Of a stretch of DNA of 64,000 nucleotides, positions 51,218 through 60,533 are shown piece after piece (the first letter of the stretch is position 1; each line of letters begins with the position of its first letter). Location: the NCBI GenBank assembly GCA_000989565.1, contig LBOO01000010.1, forward strand, positions 1 to 64,000, written 5' to 3'. The stretch is from Candidatus Peregrinibacteria bacterium GW2011_GWA2_33_10 (GTDB lineage: Bacteria; Patescibacteriota; Gracilibacteria; UBA1369; GWC2-33-13). The notes beneath the pieces were generated by a model. It worked only from the letters and a program-made list of their open reading frames with translations, was not told the DNA's origin and did not search any database. The translations under genes were made by a program, and so were the position numbers.

Positions 51218-53119
51218 ATGATCGATGATACCCAAAATGACAATCAGGAAAATTTAGAGGAAGAAATTCCTGTAAATAAAAATTTAAGCAAAAAAAAATC
51301 AGAAAATGCTGAAGAGACTTTGGAATCAAAGGAAGAAAAAGCAGCAAAAAAATATTCGGATAAAAAAATATTATTTGTGGATATTGATGATGAAATCACT
51401 GGTCTTTTCGATAGAATAAGGAATTTGAAGGTGGAAAATATTTATCTGGTAATTCCCAAAAGAGCGAATATTTTAAACAGCGTTGTAAATTTAAAAATTT
51501 TGAACAGAAAATTAAAGGATGTGAATAAAAATCTTTTTATAATCACCAATGATGAACAGGGCGTTAATTTGGCAATGCAAGCGGATATTCCGGTTTATGA
51601 AAAATCTGAGGAAGATCTTTTTAATAAAGATGATGCGAATAAATCTCCACATTTGAAAATATCCCCTATTTCAGCGCTTAAAAACTTTTTGGAAGATGAC
51701 AAACCTGTTCGCTTGGAACAAAGGAAATATTCTATTTTTGATATTGTCAGAAAAAACAAAAATCCGGGTTTGAAAATGTCAAAAACAAGAGAAGCGCCGT
51801 TGCCGCAATCCGGAAGAAGAAAATCAAAAAAAACAAGAAGTGTTAAAGATTTTTTTGTGATTTTCAGTTTTGTAAAGGGATATCGCGGAACTTTGGGAAT
51901 TATGATTTTAGCCAGCTTGGTGCTGCTTTTCGCGGTAAGCTATATCGCGCTTCCCGGAGCAACTATTTATTTGAAACCAAAATCCGATGTGATTGAGCAG
52001 TCCGTAAATATTACTTTGGCCGATAATAGGGTGAACGCGGCGGAATTGAATACGCATCCCACGAATATGATCGCTTCTTATGAAGTATATCCGGGAGGTC
52101 CGATTAAAAAAACATATACTTATAATTCAACAGGCAGAAAATTTTATGGGCAAAATGCAAACGGAGAAATAACGATTATTAATCAAGATAAAAAAGAATG
52201 GCCTTTAATTCCAAAAACTCGTTTTCAATCTCCTGACGGAATAATTTATCGTCTGCAAAATCGGATAGTTGTTCCGGCTGCCACGGACCAGGGATTTGGC
52301 ACAATTAAAGCATTTGTAAGCGCGGACGAAACTGATATTCATGGAGCGATTGTAGGAGAAAGAGGTAATATCGCACCGACAACTTTTTTTCTTCCCAGTT
52401 TAAAACCGGCAAGTCAAAAATTATTATATGCAAAGAGTGAAACCGTGATGACAGGCGGAAAAACCGATGTAAAAAAATTTGTGACAAAGGAAGATTTGGA
52501 GGCTGCGAAAAAATTCGCGCATGAGAAGATTATTGAAGAAATCATTCCGACATTGGATGCCTACATTAAAGATTTGAATGATGTAAAAAAATCGAATTTG
52601 CGGCTTTTAGTGGAGCAAAATATCGCATGGAAAAGGGCGATTCGATATGATGATCCAAAATCATTCGTTGATATGAAATTGGTGAATAAAGAGCTGGATT
52701 CATTTGAAGTTAACGCCGAAGTTAATGCGACAGGGATTTCATTCAATTATGATGAATTTAAAAATATTTTAAAAAGAGAATTGAAAAGCCGAAAATTGCC
52801 GCAAAAAAAATTAACGAAAATTGATGAAGAATCCATTACTTATCGTTTGTTCAATAACGACGCCGGCACCAAAAAATATGTTGTAACAGCATCAATTAAA
52901 GGAATAGAAGAATTTGAACTCGATCCTGATAAAGAAAACGGAAAAAGGTTGATTGAAAAAATTAAGGAACATATTCTTGGTTGGAATAAAAAAGAAGCGA
53001 TAAAGTTTATTCAAAATCTTGATGAAGTTGAGAGAGTTGAGATCAAGACCTGGCCGGTTTGGGCTCCAAATATTCCAAATTTGGAAAATAATGTTAAAGT
53101 GAATTTGCTCGAAAATTGA
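51218..53119 (+). CDS. Single-TM protein with baseplate J-like domain
   Basis: The 633-residue protein has a cytoplasmic N-terminal part (1-215) that is acidic then alpha/beta (KILFVDIDDEITGLFDRI, IYLVIPKRANILNSVVNL). One TM follows (about 226-248: LGIMILASLVLLFAVSYIAL) and a large outer domain. That domain contains KTRFQSPDGIIYRLQNRIVVPAATDQGFGTIKAFVSADETDIHG, resembling the baseplate J/gp47 pattern. Translationally close to the FtsA-like gene, so the two may form a membrane-linked complex. Such proteins recur in CPR genomes; function unknown. Confidence 0.7.
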   Translation: MIDDTQNDNQENLEEEIPVNKNLSKKKSENAEETLESKEEKAAKKYSDKKILFVDIDDEITGLFDRIRNLKVENIYLVIPKRANILNSVVNLKILNRKLKDVNKNLFIITNDEQGVNLAMQADIPVYEKSEEDLFNKDDANKSPHLKISPISALKNFLEDDKPVRLEQRKYSIFDIVRKNKNPGLKMSKTREAPLPQSGRRKSKKTRSVKDFFVIFSFVKGYRGTLGIMILASLVLLFAVSYIALPGATIYLKPKSDVIEQSVNITLADNRVNAAELNTHPTNMIASYEVYPGGPIKKTYTYNSTGRKFYGQNANGEITIINQDKKEWPLIPKTRFQSPDGIIYRLQNRIVVPAATDQGFGTIKAFVSADETDIHGAIVGERGNIAPTTFFLPSLKPASQKLLYAKSETVMTGGKTDVKKFVTKEDLEAAKKFAHEKIIEEIIPTLDAYIKDLNDVKKSNLRLLVEQNIAWKRAIRYDDPKSFVDMKLVNKELDSFEVNAEVNATGISFNYDEFKNILKRELKSRKLPQKKLTKIDEESITYRLFNNDAGTKKYVVTASIKGIEEFELDPDKENGKRLIEKIKEHILGWNKKEAIKFIQNLDEVERVEIKTWPVWAPNIPNLENNVKVNLLEN

Positions 53120-53155
53120 GGTATTTCAGTATTAAATTAACTTTATTAAATTTTT

Positions 53156-54586
53156 ATGGCAAAAAATAAAATTACAACTCAATCTCAAGATTTTTCTCAG
53201 TGGTATCTGGATGTGATCAAAGAAGCTGATTTGGCGGAATATTCGAAAGTCAAAGGGTGCATGATTATTAAACCTTATGGTTATAGAATTTGGGAATTGA
53301 TTCAAAGAGAGATGGATGATCGAATTAAAGCGGCGGGCGTACAGAATTGTTATTTTCCTTTATTTATTCCTGAGAGTTTTATTAATCGTGAGAAAGAACA
53401 TGTGAAGGGTTTCGCGCCGGAATGTGCTATTGTTACGCATGGTGGCGGGAAAAAATTAGCGGAAAATTTATATGTTAGACCTACTTCGGAAACAATAATG
53501 TATGATACTTTTTCAGAATGGGGGCAAAGTTATCGGGATTTGCCGCTTTTAATAAATCAATGGGCAAATATTGTGCGTTGGGAAATGCGCACCAGACCTT
53601 TTTTGCGAACTACGGAATTTCTTTGGCAGGAAGGGCATACAGCTCACGCAACTCTGGAGGAAGCCGATATTGAAGCTGCTCGCGCATTGAAGATGTACAA
53701 TGATTTTGACAAGAATTTTTTGGCTTTGCCTGTTCTTACGGGAAAAAAATCACGCAAGGAAACTTTTGCCGGAGCTTTGTATACTTTGGCAACAGAGGCT
53801 TTGGCTAAAGACGGGAAAGCGATTCAGGCAGGAACTTCTCATAATCTTGGGCAAGGATTCGCCAAATCATTTAATATTCAGTATCAAGATGAAAAAGGAG
53901 AATTGCAGTATGTCTGGCAAACTTCATGGGGTGTTTCCACGCGTTTGATCGGCACGATAATCGTGGTTCACGGAGATGATCATGGCCTTGTTTTGCCTCC
54001 AAAAGTCGCACCTTATCAAATTGTGATTATTCCAATTTATAAAACGGATCAAGAAAAAGATAAGGTTTTGGAATTTGTGGAAAATATGAAGGATTCTTTT
54101 GATAAAAATCTGCGAGTACATGTAGATAATCGGGAAAATTTAAGTCCGGGATTTAAATTTAATGAATGGGAAGTTAAGGGCGCGCCAATCAGGATTGAAG
54201 TCGGGCCAAAAGATCTTGAGAAAGATCAGGTTGTATTATTTAGAAGAGATACTTTAGAGAAAATGTCCATAGAAAGCGGTAATATGAAAAAGGAAGTGGA
54301 TAAATTATTAAGTGAAATTCAGGAAAATATTTATAAAAAAGCTTTGGAATTTCAAAAAGAAAACACATTTTCAGTAAATGATTATAATGAGTTTAAAAAT
54401 TTGATTTCAGAAAAAAGCGGGTTTTATAAAGCTTATTTTTGTTGTGATGCCAAAGTTGAAGAAAAAATTCAGGATGAAACAAAGGCGACAATCAGGGTAA
54501 TTTTGGATGAAGACGTGAAGGGGAAGAGATGTTTTTATTGTGGAGGGGAAGCGACGCAGGAGGTGGTGTTTGCGAAGGCGTATTGA
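53156..54586 (+). CDS. proS: Prolyl-tRNA synthetase, archaeal/eukaryote-type
   Basis: Charges tRNA-Pro. The 476-residue protein is the short form without the INS editing domain. Motif 1 region GCMIIKPYGYRIWELIQREMD, the YVRPTSETIMYDTFSEW block, motif 2 VRWEMRTRPFLRTTEFLWQEGHTAH, QAGTSHNLGQGFAKSF and motif 3 WGVSTRLIGTIIVVHGDDHGLVLPP. The C-terminal extension with FYCGGEA and KAY-end is the zinc-type domain of archaeal-type ProRS. Several bacteria including CPR carry this form. Confidence 0.96.
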   Translation: MAKNKITTQSQDFSQWYLDVIKEADLAEYSKVKGCMIIKPYGYRIWELIQREMDDRIKAAGVQNCYFPLFIPESFINREKEHVKGFAPECAIVTHGGGKKLAENLYVRPTSETIMYDTFSEWGQSYRDLPLLINQWANIVRWEMRTRPFLRTTEFLWQEGHTAHATLEEADIEAARALKMYNDFDKNFLALPVLTGKKSRKETFAGALYTLATEALAKDGKAIQAGTSHNLGQGFAKSFNIQYQDEKGELQYVWQTSWGVSTRLIGTIIVVHGDDHGLVLPPKVAPYQIVIIPIYKTDQEKDKVLEFVENMKDSFDKNLRVHVDNRENLSPGFKFNEWEVKGAPIRIEVGPKDLEKDQVVLFRRDTLEKMSIESGNMKKEVDKLLSEIQENIYKKALEFQKENTFSVNDYNEFKNLISEKSGFYKAYFCCDAKVEEKIQDETKATIRVILDEDVKGKRCFYCGGEATQEVVFAKAY

Positions 54587-54590
54587 TGAG

Positions 54591-54613
54591 GCGTAATTCC
54601 GTAGATTCGTAAG
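54591..54613 (+). repeat. Short remnant of the (GTAATTC)n repeat, locus 5
   Basis: GTAATTC followed by CGTAGATTCGTAAG, just after the proS stop. Degenerate, no second arm. The remaining gap to the promoter at 54711 holds no recognisable feature. Confidence 0.45.
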
Positions 54614-54710
54614 AATACCATTTTTCGAAAATTTTGGAGGAATTGATTGAAAGAATTATTTAAATTTTACTCAGATACAATATGATCATTTGTCTATGTT
54701 TAATTTTTAC

Positions 54711-54738
54711 TTGACTTTTCTATAGAAGATTATACAAT
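54711..54738 (+). promoter_or_regulatory. Promoter for the PKD-SLH protein gene
   Basis: TTGACT, 16 bases, TACAAT, ending 29 bases before the ATG at 54768. Confidence 0.55.
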
Positions 54739-54767
54739 AATGTTCTTTTGTATTAAAAGAATATTTC

Positions 54768-56828
54768 ATGAAAATGTTTTTTGGAAGAAAAGAATTAGTT
54801 GTTTTAGGCTTATTGTTGAGCTTTGTCACATCTTTTAATTTTCCTGTATTGGCGCAGAATAATTCGTTGAAGGATGATTTTAGAGTTATTTTTGGGGCTT
54901 ATCCTGATAAAGGAAGTATTGAGACGCAGTTTAAATTTCAAGTTGATATTGAGCCTTCAAAAAATTATAACAAAAATGATTATTTGATGAGGGTGGATTT
55001 TGACGGGGACTTAAAATTTGACACTAATTATTCTACTCAGAGAGTCTTTTATTATTCTTATAATGAGGTTGGATATTATCTTCCGAGATTGCTTGTGAAA
55101 TCTCCTACTTCTGAGGAAAAATTGATTATTGGTTTGAATGCGACTAATCAGAAAGAGATTTATGTGCAGCAATCAAACAAACCTGAGGCTAAAATCGTAG
55201 CTAATCCTACTTCAGGAGAAGTTGATGATAGGTTTTATTTTGACGCGATTGATTCTTTTGATTTTGAGGAACAATATCGTCTTCAGTATAGATTTGATTT
55301 TAATAATGATGGAATTTTTGAAACTGAATTTTCCGATAATTCCGAAGGTTCGTTTAAATATACGACTCCGGGGCTTAAAGAGGCTTTAGTTGAGGTAAAA
55401 GACAGGGATGGCAATACGGATACCGAAAAAATCAATGTTATTGTGAGGGAAAGGGATTTTCCTCCAAGGGTTACAATTGTGATCAGATCCGGCACTAATT
55501 ATGGAAATAATGATAAATTTTTGGCCGGCGTGGAAATGTTGTTTACGGCGAACGCCAAAGATACGGAAAGAAAAGGTTATTTGCTTTACAGATGGGATTT
55601 TGATGGGGATGGGAAGTTTGATTCTCCTTTTTTGAGGGTGAATTCAGTAAGGCATACTTATCGGGAATCGGGTTATAATAAGGTGATTGTTGAGGTTCAG
55701 GATGCGGCGAATAACACTGATACGGCGGAAAGAGAAATATTTATTGCCGAAAATACCGCTCCAAAAGCGGTTTTGAGAGTTAATGTTTTGAACGGAACTA
55801 CCGCCACTCGTTTTACTTTTGACGCTAGAGGCTCAACCGATAATCAATTCAATAATAATTCTTTAAATTATAGATGGGATTTTGACGGAGATTTGATTTA
55901 TGATACTCAATTTCTTAGAAATGCCACTGAAAATTATTTTTATGAAACTTCCGGGAAGAAAAAAGTGACTGTGCAGGTTAGAGATCCTTTGGGAATGACT
56001 GACGAGGCAAGCGTTGAGGTGGAGGTTTTGGTTAATTCTGCGCCAAAAGCATTTTTTATTGTGTCTCCTTATGAAGGGACTTTCAATACTCTTTTTCAAT
56101 TTGACGCTTCATCTTCCGGCGACAGGCAAGATAGACGTTTGCGATACAGATGGGATTTTGATTATCAAGGTGAAGATGATATCAAATCTGATACAATAAG
56201 TTTCAATAGCAAGATTTCGCATAGATTTCAAAGAATCGGATTTCATGTAATTAAACTTGATGTTATTGATGAGGTTGGCGCCATGTCCAGTTATTATCAA
56301 AATGTTCAGATTCATTGGGCGTCTCCGTATTTGCAATTTTTGCAGAGGCAAGGTGTGATGCGTGGATATACTGGTGGAGACATGAAGCCTGAACAATATA
56401 TTACTAGAGCGGAATTTATCACATTGATCATTAGGGCAAAAAAAATCAACACTTATCAAAGAAATGCCGCAAATCCTTTCGCTGACATTAATCGTCGCGA
56501 TTGGTATTACAATACAATTTTGATTGCCAATCAGTCGGGTTATGTTCAAGGTTATGCCGATAATACTTTCAGACCGAATAATTTAATTAATAGGGCTGAA
56601 GCTACAGCGATTTTAATGCGAGCTTTTGAGATGAAGGGTGGCCATAGTCAAAATTATAAATCTTTTTCAGATGTCAATTATAATTCATGGTATGGGGACG
56701 CGCTTAAAAAAGGCAATATTATGGGAATAATTGACGGATACGCGGATAATACTTTTAGGCCGTATCAACCTTTGAAAAGGGGTGAGGCCGCGAAGTTGAT
56801 TACGAACGCGTTGAAAGCGGGGTGGTAG
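54768..56828 (+). CDS. Secreted PKD-repeat protein with three SLH domains
   Basis: The 686-residue protein has a signal peptide (about 1-30, ending VLAQ). Four or five PKD-type repeats follow at about 40-510, each with the core YRWDFDGDG-K/L-F/Y-D and an Y-F/Y-E/K-x-x-G-x-K/Y-K-V strand. Three SLH domains (about 512-686) have RGYTGGDMKPEQYITRAEF, VQGYADNTFRPNNLINRAEA and IDGYADNTFRPYQPLKRGEA, each with the TRAE-type motif. SLH domains bind secondary cell-wall polymers, so the protein is probably held on the wall. Monocistronic with its own promoter. Its last 29 bases overlap a convergent lipoprotein gene. Confidence 0.9.
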   Translation: MKMFFGRKELVVLGLLLSFVTSFNFPVLAQNNSLKDDFRVIFGAYPDKGSIETQFKFQVDIEPSKNYNKNDYLMRVDFDGDLKFDTNYSTQRVFYYSYNEVGYYLPRLLVKSPTSEEKLIIGLNATNQKEIYVQQSNKPEAKIVANPTSGEVDDRFYFDAIDSFDFEEQYRLQYRFDFNNDGIFETEFSDNSEGSFKYTTPGLKEALVEVKDRDGNTDTEKINVIVRERDFPPRVTIVIRSGTNYGNNDKFLAGVEMLFTANAKDTERKGYLLYRWDFDGDGKFDSPFLRVNSVRHTYRESGYNKVIVEVQDAANNTDTAEREIFIAENTAPKAVLRVNVLNGTTATRFTFDARGSTDNQFNNNSLNYRWDFDGDLIYDTQFLRNATENYFYETSGKKKVTVQVRDPLGMTDEASVEVEVLVNSAPKAFFIVSPYEGTFNTLFQFDASSSGDRQDRRLRYRWDFDYQGEDDIKSDTISFNSKISHRFQRIGFHVIKLDVIDEVGAMSSYYQNVQIHWASPYLQFLQRQGVMRGYTGGDMKPEQYITRAEFITLIIRAKKINTYQRNAANPFADINRRDWYYNTILIANQSGYVQGYADNTFRPNNLINRAEATAILMRAFEMKGGHSQNYKSFSDVNYNSWYGDALKKGNIMGIIDGYADNTFRPYQPLKRGEAAKLITNALKAGW

Positions 56829-57129
56829 TTATCACTGATTCCCTGCAGAGCCCCTGTATTGGGGCTACAAAAATATTCGCGCAATGATTTGGATCATGTC
56901 TTTCTTTTGCTTGTTCGAAAACTACGGAGTATTGGCAATTTTTTTCCGTGTTTTTGTTTTTTATTTTTTGGCAGTATTTTTCATCTTTAGTTTTTATGGC
57001 TTGTGTGTACAGTTTATTTTGCTCTTCAATGGGCATTGTTATGCCTAACTTTTGGGAAATTTTGCTGATTAAACTGCAACCGGAAAAAGTTGTGATTATT
57101 AATGAAATTATTAAAATTTTTCGAAACAT
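56800..57129 (-). CDS. Small Cys-rich lipoprotein
   Basis: The 109-residue protein has a lipoprotein signal (MFRKILIISLIITTFSGC, lipobox FSGC). The mature part has spaced Cys: KYCQKIKNKNTEKNCQYSVVF, then HCANIFVAPIQGLCRESV. The C-x2-I-x(7,8)-C unit is shared with the lipoprotein at 59369. The last residues are read through a hairpin (AGCCCC/GGGGCT at 56849-56866) and overlap the SLH gene end, so the native stop may have been displaced. Function unknown. Confidence 0.6.
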   Translation of the reverse strand: MFRKILIISLIITTFSGCSLISKISQKLGITMPIEEQNKLYTQAIKTKDEKYCQKIKNKNTEKNCQYSVVFEQAKERHDPNHCANIFVAPIQGLCRESVITTTPLSTRS

Positions 57130-57263
57130 AATGGAAATTAATTTTGATTTATTTTACTTATTGGTTGGAGTTTAGCAAGGAATTTTTTGAAAAATATTTT
57201 ATTGTTTTTGAGGGCAAAATATGTTAATATAATAAGAATTTTTAAATAAATAACAAAAACAAA

Positions 57264-59312
57264 ATGCGAAAATTGTTCAAAACTTCTTTAACTGCAGTAA
57301 TTTGTTTCGTTTTTGGTGTTACTTCCGCTGCTTCATTAAATTATGTTTTTGCAGCGACGGATACTGCGCCGAAAGAACCGCCTCCGAATGCGAAGGTTGT
57401 ACCGACGTTTGATGGTGTTGTGATTAAAGATGTTAAATTGCCTATTGGGGCAGACATTAATATTGAAGATGAAAAAATAAAAATACATAGAACACCTGTT
57501 GGAACTACGGCAGCCTTTTCATCATCAGAAGTTATTGATAATGATAATTATTCCAATGCTTATGGTCATCAAGGTTTTTATTCTTTTTTAAATTTAAAAA
57601 CTACAAATAGACCACTTATTCCAGACGCTCCTTATATGGGCAAGTTTGCTTTTTCTAATATCAATCTTCATACACAAGCGGAAAATAATAGTAAGTATTT
57701 AGTGGGTGATCAGGGGACATCCATTAGTAGTCAAATATCGAATCTGATGAAGTCATCTGATGGGGCTATAACTTTACAGGCTGATATGAATGATTTTTAT
57801 CTATCTGACGAGGGTAAAGAATCATTTAGAGGACTGGGAGCTTATACTACCGGGACTTATTCAAATATTTGGAATACTGACTGGCGATCAAAATCAACAG
57901 ATAATAAAATTGATAAATTTAAGATTAGTGCTTCAGGTTATTTGAGTTTATCTGGCAATGTATCCGCTATTGATAAATTCTCACATGGTATAGGTGTATA
58001 TGGTTCAGGTCTAGACTATGGTGTTTTAGGAACGACCTATACGGATGGATCTATTGGTGTGGCAGGTATCATTGGATATAACGAATATAGCAAGAAAGTT
58101 GAAAGCGGCGCCGGTATTATGGGAGCTATAATAAATAATAAAAAAGAATACTTGAAGACAGCCTACTTAGGGGCAATTAGACAAGATAGTAGTTCAAACA
58201 GTTCTATTCATTATGGTATTTATACAGATGATAATGCTTATATTAAAGAATTAAAATCTTTGGATATACAAAGTTCGGCGAACACAGATTTAAGTGTATT
58301 TGGTCTTAACAATTTAAATTTAAAATCCGGTAATGATGTAATTATTGCCGCAGGGAAAAATAATATTTTAAAAGGCGCGAAAACAGTTATTGATTCTAAA
58401 TCAGGGTTGCAAATCATTCAAGGCGACGTAGAAATCAATAATGTGAGCAATATTAGCGCCAATGCTAAAAAGATTGCTTTAAACGCTTCCGAAAGCGGTA
58501 TTACCATTAATAGCGACAAAGGTCCCATAAGTATTAAATCTTCTGACGACAAGACAATTTTAGAAATTGTGAATGGTCAAATTCATATAAAAGATATTTA
58601 TGTGTATGATAGACTATATTGCGTGAAGGGAGCGACAAGTTGTCTACCAAAAGATACTGACCCTATTGTTAATGAAGAAAAACCAAGAAAATTTTTACTT
58701 TGGATAAAAGAAAAATTATCAGCACCGGCCAAAATTGCGAGATCTTCCGATCCTAAAGTTATAAATGGAGAGAGATCCGTATTAAGCAATTTGGAAAATA
58801 TTTCGATTACTTTCCAAAAACCAGCAAAAGTCGGAATCTATGATTATACTGAATTTAAATTAAGAGGCGCAAATCCGTGTACGGGAAATGGATTGGATAG
58901 ATTTAACGCTGATAGAGTATTTGATGTATTGAAGAAAAAAGATGATAAAACATGTGAAGCAAGAAATAGAGGTAATTTCCAATTTCAAGCTCACGGCGAA
59001 TCAACCAGAGCAGGAGCCAGAGCAATTTATGGAAATGTATTTGAATTAAAAGATGGAACCAGAACTCCAATTAGAGATGTTTCAGTTGATTGTATTGATA
59101 AATATGGAAATAGCACAAATGGGAAAAGCGATGTAGTCGGCTTCTTTAGAAATACCTTAGGAGATAATTATACTGGTATATTAACTTGTACAATTAAAAA
59201 ACCAAGTGATCTAAAATTTGAACCGTCAGATCCTATTGAAATTAATATTGATAATGTGGATGATGTTGTTCATATGGATTACTATGTAAATCCAAAAGAA
59301 ATATATTATTAG
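57264..59312 (+). CDS. Large secreted/surface protein of unknown function
   Basis: The 682-residue protein has a signal peptide (1-30, ending YVFAA). The middle (about 150-440) is rich in short beta-like segments with Gly/Ser/Asn (FSHGIGVYGSGLDYGVLGTTY, LSVFGLNNLNLKSGNDVII), like a repetitive beta-helix or tail-fibre-type fold. A Lys-rich helix lies at about 480. The C-terminal part (about 520-682) has paired Cys (CTGNG...CEARN, DCIDKYG...LTCTI) and resembles carboxypeptidase-regulatory/Ig-like domains (FELKDGTRTPIRDVSVDC). No enzyme motif. Followed by a strong terminator. Confidence 0.65.
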   Translation: MRKLFKTSLTAVICFVFGVTSAASLNYVFAATDTAPKEPPPNAKVVPTFDGVVIKDVKLPIGADINIEDEKIKIHRTPVGTTAAFSSSEVIDNDNYSNAYGHQGFYSFLNLKTTNRPLIPDAPYMGKFAFSNINLHTQAENNSKYLVGDQGTSISSQISNLMKSSDGAITLQADMNDFYLSDEGKESFRGLGAYTTGTYSNIWNTDWRSKSTDNKIDKFKISASGYLSLSGNVSAIDKFSHGIGVYGSGLDYGVLGTTYTDGSIGVAGIIGYNEYSKKVESGAGIMGAIINNKKEYLKTAYLGAIRQDSSSNSSIHYGIYTDDNAYIKELKSLDIQSSANTDLSVFGLNNLNLKSGNDVIIAAGKNNILKGAKTVIDSKSGLQIIQGDVEINNVSNISANAKKIALNASESGITINSDKGPISIKSSDDKTILEIVNGQIHIKDIYVYDRLYCVKGATSCLPKDTDPIVNEEKPRKFLLWIKEKLSAPAKIARSSDPKVINGERSVLSNLENISITFQKPAKVGIYDYTEFKLRGANPCTGNGLDRFNADRVFDVLKKKDDKTCEARNRGNFQFQAHGESTRAGARAIYGNVFELKDGTRTPIRDVSVDCIDKYGNSTNGKSDVVGFFRNTLGDNYTGILTCTIKKPSDLKFEPSDPIEINIDNVDDVVHMDYYVNPKEIYY

Positions 59313-59328
59313 GATAATTAATTAGTCA

Positions 59329-59360
59329 AAAAAAAGAGGCTTAGATAAGCCTCTTTTTTT
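59329..59360. terminator. Rho-independent terminator, bidirectional
   Basis: AAAAAAAGAGGCTTA and TAAGCCTCTTTTTTT form a 15-bp near-perfect stem with a tiny loop, 17 bases after the stop of the 57264 gene. It also serves the convergent lipoprotein gene at 59369. Confidence 0.9.
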
Positions 59361-59368
59361 AAATCATA

Positions 59369-59683
59369 TTAGTCTTGAAGTTCAAGATAACATCTTTCCT
59401 TATAGTCCGGATCATTGATTTTATCACAATCCCCTTTGGTTTTCGCGGATTTGGCTGAATCCAAATCTGAAACAACCGCTTCAGGCGATGGAGCTAAAAC
59501 CACATCCACTTCTTTTTTATCACTATCATTATTTTTAACATTTGTATTCTTGGTTGAGGTATTTTTATCCGTGGCTGCGTTCTTAGTCTCTTCTTCCGCC
59601 GCCTTTCCGCAACCTGTCAATAAAAGTGCAAAAATAACTAGTGCAGATGTTATAAATTTGCAGGCAAATAAATTTGGCTTCAT
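59369..59683 (-). CDS. Small lipoprotein with C-x2-I-x7-C motif
   Basis: The ATG at 59683 gives 104 residues (MKPNLFACKFITSALVIF); an upstream TTG would add 8. Lipobox LLLTGC at about residue 25. A low-complexity linker rich in Thr/Asn/Asp/Lys follows, then a C-terminal GDCDKINDPDYKERCYLEL with two Cys, like the unit in the 56800 lipoprotein. Probably a surface-anchored small protein; function unknown. Downstream of the small Thr/Asp lipoprotein gene, 34 bases away. Confidence 0.6.
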   Translation of the reverse strand: MKPNLFACKFITSALVIFALLLTGCGKAAEEETKNAATDKNTSTKNTNVKNNDSDKKEVDVVLAPSPEAVVSDLDSAKSAKTKGDCDKINDPDYKERCYLELQD

Positions 59684-59717
59684 TTTATATTTTTTAATAA
59701 TATTCAAGCTAAATTTA

Positions 59718-59903
59718 TTATTCTGCTATTTCTTCCTCAGTATCGTCTGTTGTTGTGTCGTCAGTAGTAGTATCAGTATTTGTATCGTCAGTAGTAGTAT
59801 CAGTAGAGTCGGTTGTATCAGTTGTGTCATTGTTCAACGCTGAACATCCTGCTGTTAAAACCAATGCCATTACAAGGAACATTCCTGTCAGAAACTTTTT
59901 CAT
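59718..59903 (-). CDS. Tiny Thr/Asp-repeat lipoprotein
   Basis: 61 residues: lipoprotein signal MKKFLTGMFLVMALVLTAGC (lipobox LTAGC), then almost only Thr, Asp and Ser in DTTTDDTNTDTTTDDTT repeats, with an acidic end. The coding DNA is a degenerate tandem repeat (units of GTCAGTAGTAGTATC on the + strand), so length may vary. Similar tails are seen in abundant small lipoproteins whose role is unclear. Confidence 0.6.
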   Translation of the reverse strand: MKKFLTGMFLVMALVLTAGCSALNNDTTDTTDSTDTTTDDTNTDTTTDDTTTDDTEEEIAE

Positions 59904-60066
59904 ACTTTTTAGGTTAGAAAATTAATAAATATTTCAAAGAGATTGTATAGATGTGTAGGTTTTATTTCAAGGATTTGAAGTGTAGGTTATGAGATTTTGT
60001 TTATATCAAATGAAAACTTGGGGTTGATATTTTTTTGGGTTATTTTGTAATGATAGTAATGTGTAG

Positions 60067-60085
60067 AGGTCAGGGATCAGGGATC
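60067..60085 (+). repeat. ATCAGG-family repeat, copy 3
   Basis: GTCAGGGATCAGGGATCA: two and a half 7-base units, in the 276-base gap between 59904 and 60180. The rest of this gap holds only the promoter at 60124. Confidence 0.5.
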
Positions 60086-60123
60086 ATTTTACAAAAATAT
60101 GGTGAAACTCTTCTGATGAATAT

Positions 60124-60152
60124 TTGTTTAAATTGTTGTTTTGTAGTATAAT
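60124..60152 (+). promoter_or_regulatory. Promoter for the 60180 gene
   Basis: TTGTTT, 17 bases, TATAAT, ending 28 bases before the ATG at 60180. Confidence 0.55.
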
Positions 60153-60179
60153 TTTAAGAATTCTTTTGATTTATTTTTT

Positions 60180-60533
60180 ATGTCAGTTGAAGGTGATTCA
60201 AATAAGGAAGAAGATTTAAATGTTAAAAATTTCGGTGAGAAAACCGGCAGTGATAATATTTTACAAAAGACTTTTTCGGAGGTTTTGGATGAGTTTGCGG
60301 ATGTTTCTTTGGTTTTGGCCAGAGAAAGATTTGAAGCGGAATATTTTACTGAAATGAAAAAAAATTCTTTTTTAATGTTTGCGAAGGATTTTAGTTTGAA
60401 TTTTCAAGTAGTTGAAAGTGAAGAGATTCCAACTGCCTGTATTAATTTGGAAACAGGGGAAGTGAAGTTTGGCAAAGGGTTGGTTTTAGCTTGTTTGGAG
60501 GGAAAAAGGAGAATGATGAACTTTATCAAATAA
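60180..60533 (+). CDS. Unknown protein, N-terminal part; continues by -1 frame in the next ORF
   Basis: 117 residues, acidic and soluble. It reads EVLDEFADVSLVLARERFEAEYFTEM and ETGEVKFGKGLVLACLEGK before a short nonsense tail. The next ORF (60491-61249) overlaps it by 43 bases in the -1 frame and has no good start codon (TTG). Around 60500 the sequence G-GGA-AAA-AGG is an X-XXY-YYZ slippery heptamer that would join the two as ...CLEGK-KENDELYQII. Either programmed -1 frameshifting or a one-base loss in the A-run fits. Family unknown. Confidence 0.55.
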   Translation: MSVEGDSNKEEDLNVKNFGEKTGSDNILQKTFSEVLDEFADVSLVLARERFEAEYFTEMKKNSFLMFAKDFSLNFQVVESEEIPTACINLETGEVKFGKGLVLACLEGKRRMMNFIK

